Notes under the pieces: generated by a model
The model's database searches: none
The model's input: the letters and a program-made list of their open reading frames with translations, nothing else
What the model was told of the DNA's origin: nothing
Assembly (NCBI RefSeq): GCF_002072955.1
Contig: NZ_LPUF01000004.1
Coordinates: forward strand, 1 to 64,000
DNA length: 64,000 nt
Reading direction: 5' to 3'
Origin: Methyloprofundus sedimenti
GTDB lineage: Bacteria > Pseudomonadota > Gammaproteobacteria > Methylococcales > Methylomonadaceae
Position numbers and translations under genes: made by a program
Shown here: piece by piece, positions 57,746-64,000 of the stretch
Layout of the letters: every line of letters begins with the position of its first letter
How positions within the stretch are numbered: position 1 is the first letter of the stretch

Positions 57746-58191
57746 GTACCAACATCAATACTTATTTTAATAAACAACGTATGCCGGAAAACGGCATTAC
57801 GTTATTCCAGCACACCATTTACCTACCTCTAAATCATCAATATCGTCACCAGCCCAGTCAACATGATAAAGTCATTTCTAAACACAATATTGAAAACTTA
57901 AATACGACCGTATCACATTATCAAGCAAACCATTTCTCACAAGATTAAAATACAGATAATCTACCTGAATTCATTAAATAAGCTGATACAGACAACATTC
58001 TGAATACCTATTTCGACCTCAAAATAAGGCCCTAACAAAAAACCTGTCATCAACCTACAAAACATAATTGCATGACCCATACAGGTAAAATGTAATCACC
58101 TTAAATAATTCCGATACTTTACATCCCCTGTTTCGACGCCCATTTTTAAGCTATAATTGAAAAACTTTATCGCTTACACTCCACCACTAAC
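57746..58191. other. Gene-free stretch upstream of glyQ, with one hairpin
   Basis: No coding frame. At 57776-57803, AACGT-A-TGCCG can pair with CGGCA-TT-ACGTT around a GAAAA loop, with a small internal mismatch. The glyQ promoter is expected near the right end but was not assigned. Confidence 0.5.
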
Positions 58192-59112
58192 GTGTCCAAC
58201 TCAAATAACGATTTATCTACTTTTCAAGGGCTTATCCTTGCCTTACAAAATTATTGGTCAGAGCAAGGCTGCGTTTTGCTACAACCGCTGGATCTAGAAG
58301 TTGGTGCGGGTACTTTTCACCCGGCAACTTTCTTACGTGCGATTGGCCCTGAACCCTGGAATGCCGCATATGTCCAGCCTTCACGTCGCCCTACTGACGG
58401 GCGGTATGGTGAAAACCCAAATCGCTTGCAGCATTATTATCAGTTTCAAGTGGTGTTAAAACCCTCCCCTGATGACATTCAAGAGCTTTATTTGGGCTCT
58501 TTGCGTCATATTGGTCTGGATTTACTGGAGCATGATGTACGTTTTGTAGAAGACAACTGGGAATCGCCTACTCTGGGAGCCTGGGGCTTGGGCTGGGAAA
58601 TATGGTTAAACGGCATGGAAGTGTCGCAGTTTACCTATTTCCAGCAAGTCGGAGGTTTGGAATGCCGCCCTGTCACGGGTGAATTGACTTACGGTCTTGA
58701 GCGTATCGCCATGTATATTCAAGGCGTGGAAAGCGTTTATGATTTGGTTTGGTCCAAAGGTCCTCAAGGCATAGTCACTTATGGTGATGTCTTTCATCAA
58801 AATGAAGTGGAAATGTCAGCATTTAATTTTGAACACGCAAAAGTTGATTTCCTGTTCATGAGCTTTGATATTTACGAAACGGAATCTGCAAAATTAATAG
58901 AGCAAGATCTTCCTCTGCCAGCTTATGAAATGGTTTTGAAAGCGTCACATGTATTTAATTTACTGGATGCGCGCCATGCGATTTCGGTGACCGAACGTCA
59001 GCGCTATATATTAAGAGTACGAAATATGGCTAAAGCCGTTGCCGAGACGTATTATGCCCGTCGTGAATCACTAGGCTTTCCGCTGGTCAAAAACACAGGA
59101 GCAGCAGCATGA
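58192..59112 (+). CDS. glyQ: Glycyl-tRNA synthetase alpha subunit
   Basis: A 306-residue catalytic subunit of the bacterial alpha2beta2 GlyRS. The start is GTG ([20 protein letters not shown]); the family begins here. Landmarks are [54 protein letters not shown] and [15 protein letters not shown]. It overlaps glyS by four bases (ATGA), so translation is coupled. It is the first gene of glyQ-glyS-gmhB-plsC. Confidence 0.96.
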   Translation: MSNSNNDLSTFQGLILALQNYWSEQGCVLLQPLDLEVGAGTFHPATFLRAIGPEPWNAAYVQPSRRPTDGRYGENPNRLQHYYQFQVVLKPSPDDIQELYLGSLRHIGLDLLEHDVRFVEDNWESPTLGAWGLGWEIWLNGMEVSQFTYFQQVGGLECRPVTGELTYGLERIAMYIQGVESVYDLVWSKGPQGIVTYGDVFHQNEVEMSAFNFEHAKVDFLFMSFDIYETESAKLIEQDLPLPAYEMVLKASHVFNLLDARHAISVTERQRYILRVRNMAKAVAETYYARRESLGFPLVKNTGAAA

Positions 59113-61178
59113 GCGATGCACAACACTTATTATTCGAATTAGGCTGCGAAGAATTACCACCGGCCTCATTGCTTAAATTAAGTAATGCTTTATTAAACAA
59201 TATTAAACTCGGCCTGACGGAGGCAGATTTAAGCTTTGACGAATGCATTGCTTATGCAACGCCCCGCCGTCTTGCCGTCTTGATTAAAGATTTGACCAGC
59301 GCACAAGCTGATAAAAGTATCGAAAAACGCGGCCCTGCGGTAGCCGCCGCGTTTAATGATGAAGGTGAACCGAGTAAAGCCTGTCAAGGCTTCGCCAGAA
59401 GCTGCGGCACCACCGTTGATCAATTAGAGCGCGTACAAACCAATAAAGGCGAATGGCTTAGCTTTACTCAGAAAGTAAAAGGTCAAGCCAGCGTTGCATT
59501 GATCCCTGACATTATTCGTAAAAGCATTCACCAATTACCGATTGCCAAACGTATGCGCTGGGGGGCTTCGACTGTCGAGTTTGTCCGTCCGGTACATTGG
59601 GCGGTATTGATGTATGGTGCTACGATCATTAATACTGACATTCTAGGCTTAACTACTGGCAATATCAGCCATGGGCATCGTTTTCATGCACCTGAAGCGA
59701 TTTGCATTGCATCACCAGAAAGCTATGAAGCAACATTGCTAGCACAAGGTAAAGTCATTCCTGGTTTCGCGCAACGCATGCAAATCATTCGTGATGCAGC
59801 AAATAGTGCCGCTGCGGCTGTGGGTGGTATTGCGCATATAGAAGATGATTTATTAGAAGAAATTGCCGCGTTGAATGAATTTCCCGTACCGATTACCGGA
59901 AATTTCAACGAGCGTTATTTGGCTTTACCTGCTGAAGTATTAATTACCACCATGCAGATTAACCAAAAGTATTTTCCGGTTAAGAATGTGGATGGCGAAC
60001 TACTTGCGCACTTTATTACCTTTAGTAATATCGAAAGTAAAAATCCTCTCTCTATCCAGCAAGGTAATGAGCGCGTGGTTATGCCGCGTTTAGCGGATGC
60101 GGAATTCTTCTGGAATCAGGACCGTAAACTGCGTTTAGAAGAACGTACCGAGCTGCTTAGCACTATTATCTTTCAGAAAAAATTAGGCAGTTTAGCGGAT
60201 AAATCACTGCGCGTAGAAAAACTAGCTGAGTTCATTGCCAAAAGCATTAACGTTGATCCAGACCTTGCCATACGCGCTGCTAAACTGGCTAAGACTGACC
60301 TTGTGACCAATATGGTCGAAGAGTTTGCTAGCTTACAAGGCTTAATGGGACATTATTATGCTTTAGCAGATGGTGAATCAGCAGAGGTAGCACAAGCGAT
60401 TGAAGAGCAATATTACCCGAAAGGTGCAGGTAGCACAACGGCGACTAGCAGCACAGGTCAGATTTTATCAATTGCGGAAAAAATCGATACACTGACGGGT
60501 ATTTTTAGTGCGGGTTTAATTCCTGGTGGTGATAAAGACCCATACGCACTAAGACGTGCTGCATTAGGTGCGTTACGTACCATTATTGAAAACCAGCTGG
60601 AAATCAATTTAATTGCCTGTGTGGATTTTGCGCTGAATCAGTTTACGCATGAATTTGATTTGGACAAAACACGCGGCTTAGTCATTCCGTTTATTTTTGA
60701 GCGTCTAAAAGGTTATTGCCTGGATCATGACTTTACTGCGGATGAATTTGAAGCCGTGTTTGCAATTTTACCGGCTCAGCCTTATGATTTCCAACGTCGC
60801 TTACAGGCAGTACAAAATTTCAGAAGCCTGGCGGAAGCAGAAAGTTTAGCCGCTGCCAATAAACGCATCAACAATATTCTACGTAAATCAGAAAACCAAC
60901 CAGCCGCGACCGTTGGCAAGTTAGTAGAACCAGCTGAAATCGCCTTATTAGCCTCAGCCGGACAAGCAGAGCAGGATATCGCGCCATTATTAGCAGAAAA
61001 AAACTATCAAGCCGCGTTAAATCGGTTAGCTGGTTTACGCGCAGAGGTTGATAATTTCTTTGATGACGTAATGGTGATGTGTGATGATTTAGATCTACGT
61101 GCAAATCGATTAGCATTACTGACTAAGCTATCAACCTTATTTTTACAAATCGCGGATATTTCTAAATTACAAAGTTAA
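59109..61178 (+). CDS. glyS: Glycyl-tRNA synthetase beta subunit
   Basis: A 689-residue tRNA-binding subunit. The start [18 protein letters not shown] is diagnostic. The middle has [26 protein letters not shown] and the HD-like [21 protein letters not shown] then [17 protein letters not shown]-terminal anticodon-binding helical domain ends the protein. Length is normal. Its stop overlaps the gmhB start by one base. Confidence 0.96.
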   Translation: MSDAQHLLFELGCEELPPASLLKLSNALLNNIKLGLTEADLSFDECIAYATPRRLAVLIKDLTSAQADKSIEKRGPAVAAAFNDEGEPSKACQGFARSCGTTVDQLERVQTNKGEWLSFTQKVKGQASVALIPDIIRKSIHQLPIAKRMRWGASTVEFVRPVHWAVLMYGATIINTDILGLTTGNISHGHRFHAPEAICIASPESYEATLLAQGKVIPGFAQRMQIIRDAANSAAAAVGGIAHIEDDLLEEIAALNEFPVPITGNFNERYLALPAEVLITTMQINQKYFPVKNVDGELLAHFITFSNIESKNPLSIQQGNERVVMPRLADAEFFWNQDRKLRLEERTELLSTIIFQKKLGSLADKSLRVEKLAEFIAKSINVDPDLAIRAAKLAKTDLVTNMVEEFASLQGLMGHYYALADGESAEVAQAIEEQYYPKGAGSTTATSSTGQILSIAEKIDTLTGIFSAGLIPGGDKDPYALRRAALGALRTIIENQLEINLIACVDFALNQFTHEFDLDKTRGLVIPFIFERLKGYCLDHDFTADEFEAVFAILPAQPYDFQRRLQAVQNFRSLAEAESLAAANKRINNILRKSENQPAATVGKLVEPAEIALLASAGQAEQDIAPLLAEKNYQAALNRLAGLRAEVDNFFDDVMVMCDDLDLRANRLALLTKLSTLFLQIADISKLQS

Positions 61179-61720
61179 TGAGTACAGCTAAGTACGTATT
61201 ACTGGATCGTGATGGCGTTATTAATCAAGATTCAGGTGACTTTATTAAATCAGCTGACGAATGGCTGCCGATAAAGGGTAGCCTTGAGGCAATTGCTTTA
61301 TTGAATCAACATGGTTATCAAGTTGTTGTTATCACTAATCAATCGGGTGTTGGCCGAGGGCATTATAGCGATGCAACGCTCACCGAAATACATCTTAAAA
61401 TGATACACATGGTGGAAGCTTTGGGCGGCAAAATAAAGCATATTTATTACTGCCCACACCTGCCCGATGCAGACTGTAAATGCAGAAAACCTAAACCGGG
61501 TATGCTTGAGCAGTTTGGTAAAGATGCACAGGTCGACTTAACAGATATTTATTTTATTGGTGATTCATTGCGTGATATTGAAGCAGGTATCGCTGCAGGG
61601 GCAAAACCACTATTGGTCAAAACAGGTAACGGCACAAAAACATTAGCCGCCAACCCTGATTTAAACATTCCTATTTTTGAGAATCTTTATGATGCCGCAG
61701 AATACATCTTATCAAGGTAA
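61178..61720 (+). CDS. gmhB: D-glycero-beta-D-manno-heptose-1,7-bisphosphate 7-phosphatase
   Basis: A 180-residue HAD-family phosphatase in ADP-heptose synthesis for lipopolysaccharide core. Motif I is YVLLDRDGVINQDS, motif II VVITNQSGVGRG, and motif III/IV KPKPGML and FIGDSLRDIEAG. The Zn-binding loop CPHLPDADCKCRKPKPGM has the expected Cys/His set. It follows glyS as in many gammaproteobacteria and overlaps the following acyltransferase gene. Confidence 0.94.
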   Translation: MSTAKYVLLDRDGVINQDSGDFIKSADEWLPIKGSLEAIALLNQHGYQVVVITNQSGVGRGHYSDATLTEIHLKMIHMVEALGGKIKHIYYCPHLPDADCKCRKPKPGMLEQFGKDAQVDLTDIYFIGDSLRDIEAGIAAGAKPLLVKTGNGTKTLAANPDLNIPIFENLYDAAEYILSR

Positions 61721-62444
61721 GCTTTCCTTACTTTACATACGATCAGCACTCTTGTTTGGTTCTGTATTAGCAATCACGATAGTTTTAGCCATCATCGTGC
61801 TTGCTATTGCACCTTTCCCAGGAAAACTACGCTATAAGATAGCGAAATTTTGGGCCAATTGTACTTTGTTTCTTGGTAAAAGCATCTGCGGCTTAAACTA
61901 CCAAGTTTCTGGCCTGGAAAACATTCCCACGGATCAGGAAGCAATAGTACTTTGTAAGCATCAATCAGCCTGGGAAACAATTTTTTTAACGTCAATATTG
62001 CCGACATCAAGTATCTTGCTAAAAAAGTCCTTACTCTGGATACCCTTCTGGGGATGGGCAATGGCCACCTTAAAACCTATTGCTATTGATCGATCCAGTC
62101 CTAAGGAGGCACTAACGCAATTATTAAAACAAGGGGCAAAACGCTTGCAGGAAGGCTATTGGATCGTAATATATCCAGAAGGTACCAGAACTGCTCCAGG
62201 CGAACAACGAAAGTTCAGTGCAAGCGGGAGCTTACTCGCACTGCGTACTGGTCATCCGGTCCTCCCCGTTGCTCATAATGCCGGTGAATTCTGGCCACGA
62301 TATAGTTTTTTGAAGTACCCAGGCACTATTCAGGTAAAAATTGGCCAAATTATTCCTGTCGAAGGTCGAAAAAGCAAAGATATTAACGCCGAAGCTGAAG
62401 CATGGATTAACAAAGCCATGCTTGAAATTGAAGCTACAAAATAA
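61689..62444 (+). CDS. plsC: 1-acyl-sn-glycerol-3-phosphate acyltransferase (PlsC family)
   Basis: A membrane-bound acyltransferase of about 250 residues in phospholipid synthesis. ATG 61689 (or 61692) is preferred over the upstream TTG at 61677; it overlaps the end of gmhB by about 30 bases. An N-terminal helix (ALLFGSVLAITIVLAIIVLAI) precedes the HxxxxE-like catalytic motif KHQSAWETIF (usually H-x4-D; here His-Gln-Ser-Ala-Trp-Glu). The Arg/Lys substrate loop PKEALTQLLKQG and YPEGTRTAPG are present. Substrate within the family is not fixed. Confidence 0.9.
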   Translation: MMPQNTSYQGKLSLLYIRSALLFGSVLAITIVLAIIVLAIAPFPGKLRYKIAKFWANCTLFLGKSICGLNYQVSGLENIPTDQEAIVLCKHQSAWETIFLTSILPTSSILLKKSLLWIPFWGWAMATLKPIAIDRSSPKEALTQLLKQGAKRLQEGYWIVIYPEGTRTAPGEQRKFSASGSLLALRTGHPVLPVAHNAGEFWPRYSFLKYPGTIQVKIGQIIPVEGRKSKDINAEAEAWINKAMLEIEATK

Positions 62445-62464
62445 CCAATCTAAAAACAACTCTT

Positions 62465-62881
62465 ATGAAAAAAATATTAATTATTAGCTTATCAGCTTTA
62501 ATCTTGACGGCATGCTCTGAACAAGAGGAATATCAAGAAACGGTATTAGAACAAATAAAAAATGATTCAGATATTCAATCCTACCACCTTGAGCCTGAGA
62601 CTGTAACGAAGTGCATTGTTGAATTATCCTCAAAGAAAATGCCCGGAATTGTTCCCTTTGATCCGATGCGCAAAGCTGCTTATAAAGGCTATACAAAAAT
62701 GATCTCGACCAAAACGTCTGAAAAGCCGGAAGAAATTTTAAAAGAACTACGTGAGAGTTTTGGCTCAGCCCAAGGCCTGTCTGATGCACATAGAAATTAT
62801 ACCAGTAGTTATTTAGAGTGTATGTCTACCGTGACTAACCTTGAATTAGATGAGGAAAGTACGGAAGAAACACAAGAATAG
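62465..62881 (+). CDS. Small lipoprotein of unknown function
   Basis: A 138-residue protein with signal MKKILIISLSALILTAC and a clear lipobox (LTAC, Cys17). The mature part is hydrophilic and mostly helical, with a single other pair of Cys (TKCIVELSS and YLECMSTV) and an acidic Glu/Thr-rich end. I do not recognise a family. It starts 20 bases after plsC and may be co-transcribed with it. A partial terminator follows. Confidence 0.72.
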   Translation: MKKILIISLSALILTACSEQEEYQETVLEQIKNDSDIQSYHLEPETVTKCIVELSSKKMPGIVPFDPMRKAAYKGYTKMISTKTSEKPEEILKELRESFGSAQGLSDAHRNYTSSYLECMSTVTNLELDEESTEETQE

Positions 62882-62897
62882 CTATAAGCAATGCTGC

Positions 62898-62937
62898 CCG
62901 GGTTGGATTTTTGTATATTTCATTAAAAAATCCGACC
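62898..62937. terminator. Hairpin between convergent genes
   Basis: GGGTTGGATTTTT and AAAAATCCGACCC pair with one G-U wobble around a 13-base loop, between the lipoprotein gene and the M23 peptidase. The stem carries the A/T runs that could serve as U-tracts. Confidence 0.6.
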
Positions 62938-62990
62938 CCGATGACTTACGATGATTTTTTATCGTACTCGCCTTAAGACAAATCCCTAGC

Positions 62991-63953
62991 TCACTGACTT
63001 ACATCAAAACCAGATAACCATTGTCCAGCTTTAGGCTGAGACAGCTTACCCTGATTGTCACTAAACTTAAAAGGCACGGAAACTAGACTCATCCCCTGAT
63101 TTACTTGCACAGCAAAATGTAAATGCGGCCCGGAACTAAATCCGGTATTGCCTGAATAAGCAATTAACTGTCCGACCCCAATTCGCATGCCAGCATAAAC
63201 TTGCGCTCGATCTACTTGTAAATGGGCATAAACTGCCATAGATCCATCATCGTGTAAAATTGTTATGCTATTTGCACGCTCTTTATAGGCCTGTTTATCT
63301 ATTCCCCCTTTAAAATAATCATTTTCCAGACTCATGACCACTCCTGCTCTGGCCGCATGAACCTCTGAGCCTTCTGGCATTGCTAAATCAACCGCGTATT
63401 TATTTTGCTCATCAGTATGAGAAAACGGGCCATTAAAAGCCTGACTAATTTGAAACTTTTTATAACTGGCAAATGGCGGGATATAAATAGCCTGTGTATT
63501 ATGTCGAGCGGTGGGTTCACCAAGAGAATACCGATAACTAAGAGCATACCGCCAGCCTTGAAATTCATCTATAGCACCCAAGCCAAACAAAGGCTTGGAA
63601 ACGCCAGGCTGAACTACAAACTTTCTGGGTAAGGCTGGTTTTGCCTGCACATTGTCCTGTTCGGAAAAAGCCACTTCGACTTCTACCGGACCAAAATAAT
63701 CATTTCTGATGACAAATTCCGGCTGCCGTTTTTCGCCCACTTGTTTTAAGCTGACACGCTGCTTAGTTGCGACCTTTAACTGCCGAACTTCAAGCTTGAT
63801 TTCCTTACTTTTCTCAGCCGTCGGTAGCTTGTCAGTATAATGCCAGCCGCCTGTTTCATCCTGATATTTATATAATTTTTTTGCTTCACCCGGCAAACTC
63901 AACAGGCATAAGCATAATAACACCAGACTATTTAATAAAATACGCATGGTCAT
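62991..63953 (-). CDS. M23-family peptidase with N-terminal DUF4124 domain
   Basis: An exported protein of about 320 residues from ATG 63953 (63947 also possible; the frame opens at 63998). The signal RILLNSLVLLCLCLLSLPGEA is followed by a DUF4124 domain (KLYKYQDETGGWHYTDKLP), a beta linker, and a LytM/M23 zinc peptidase domain. The catalytic part keeps the second metal/active-site pair YAHLQ and GPHLHFAV. The first site reads FSHTDEQNKYAVDLAMPEG: the Asp in YAVD is present, but the usual His four residues earlier is Lys. The nearer His in FSHTD might serve instead, as in other DUF4124-M23 proteins. Likely role: peptidoglycan remodelling in the periplasm. Confidence 0.87.
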   Translation of the reverse strand: MTMRILLNSLVLLCLCLLSLPGEAKKLYKYQDETGGWHYTDKLPTAEKSKEIKLEVRQLKVATKQRVSLKQVGEKRQPEFVIRNDYFGPVEVEVAFSEQDNVQAKPALPRKFVVQPGVSKPLFGLGAIDEFQGWRYALSYRYSLGEPTARHNTQAIYIPPFASYKKFQISQAFNGPFSHTDEQNKYAVDLAMPEGSEVHAARAGVVMSLENDYFKGGIDKQAYKERANSITILHDDGSMAVYAHLQVDRAQVYAGMRIGVGQLIAYSGNTGFSSGPHLHFAVQVNQGMSLVSVPFKFSDNQGKLSQPKAGQWLSGFDVSQ

Positions 63954-64000
63954 TGCAGCTCTTATAACACTATATAGTTCACATTTAAACGTCATCATAG

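Overview
The window comes from a gammaproteobacterial (type I, Methylococcales-like) methanotroph. The anchor is a complete particulate methane monooxygenase operon, pmoCAB, on the minus strand at about 35.9-39.0 kb; its copper ligands line up residue for residue with the family. The A+T-rich base composition, the pilMNO(P)Q, pilTU, cytochrome c4/dsbA and glyQS genes all fit a gammaproteobacterium. The exact genus cannot be fixed from sequence alone.

Layout. (1) 1-7.4 kb is a mobile, decaying segment: the 5' part of a group II intron running off the left edge, a broken glycine-zipper gene, an intact DUF1254/DUF1214 lipoprotein, an IS4-family element with perfect ends and an 11-bp target duplication but a transposase split at a T6 run, and an IS110-family element with a structured noncoding leader that is a good bridge-RNA candidate. 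(2) 7.4-35.7 kb is mostly core genome: threonine aldolase-like enzyme, SYLF lipoprotein, DUF4105 protein, FAH-family hydrolase, a moxR-DUF58-rlmJ-tgpA cluster, an SPFH/NfeD pair, dsbA and cytochrome c4, engB, polA, a SulP transporter, yggS, pilT-pilU, trmL, glgP and secA. (3) 35.9-39.0 kb holds pmoCAB with a recognisable promoter, an intergenic hairpin and a strong terminator. (4) 40-50 kb carries alanine dehydrogenase, a DUF411 metal-binding protein next to hemE, and the type IV pilus assembly block pilM-pilN-pilO/P-pilQ followed by aroK-aroB. PilO and PilP are one fused protein here. (5) 50-52 kb and 57-58.2 kb are graveyards of transposase fragments. (6) 52.1-57 kb has xthA, rpmE, gltA and a class A penicillin-binding protein split at an A8 run containing a classical slippery heptamer. 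(7) 58.2-64 kb is a compact plus-strand run glyQ-glyS-gmhB-plsC plus a small lipoprotein, then an M23 peptidase on the minus strand.

How the parts work together. Methane oxidation (PmoCAB) depends on copper; the DUF411 protein and haem synthesis (hemE) nearby may serve metal and cofactor supply, although this is inference. PilMN-O/P-Q form the inner-membrane alignment complex and outer-membrane secretin of a type IVa pilus, and PilT/PilU its retraction motors, so twitching is likely encoded. Citrate synthase, glycogen phosphorylase and the SulP transporter serve central carbon metabolism.

The most interesting points are the slippery-site frame break in the PBP1A gene, the PilO-PilP fusion, the IS110 leader RNA, and a family of short palindromes that sit immediately 3' of at least four minus-strand stop codons. 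No rRNA, tRNA or CRISPR array was found. I did not find a clearly new multi-gene system.
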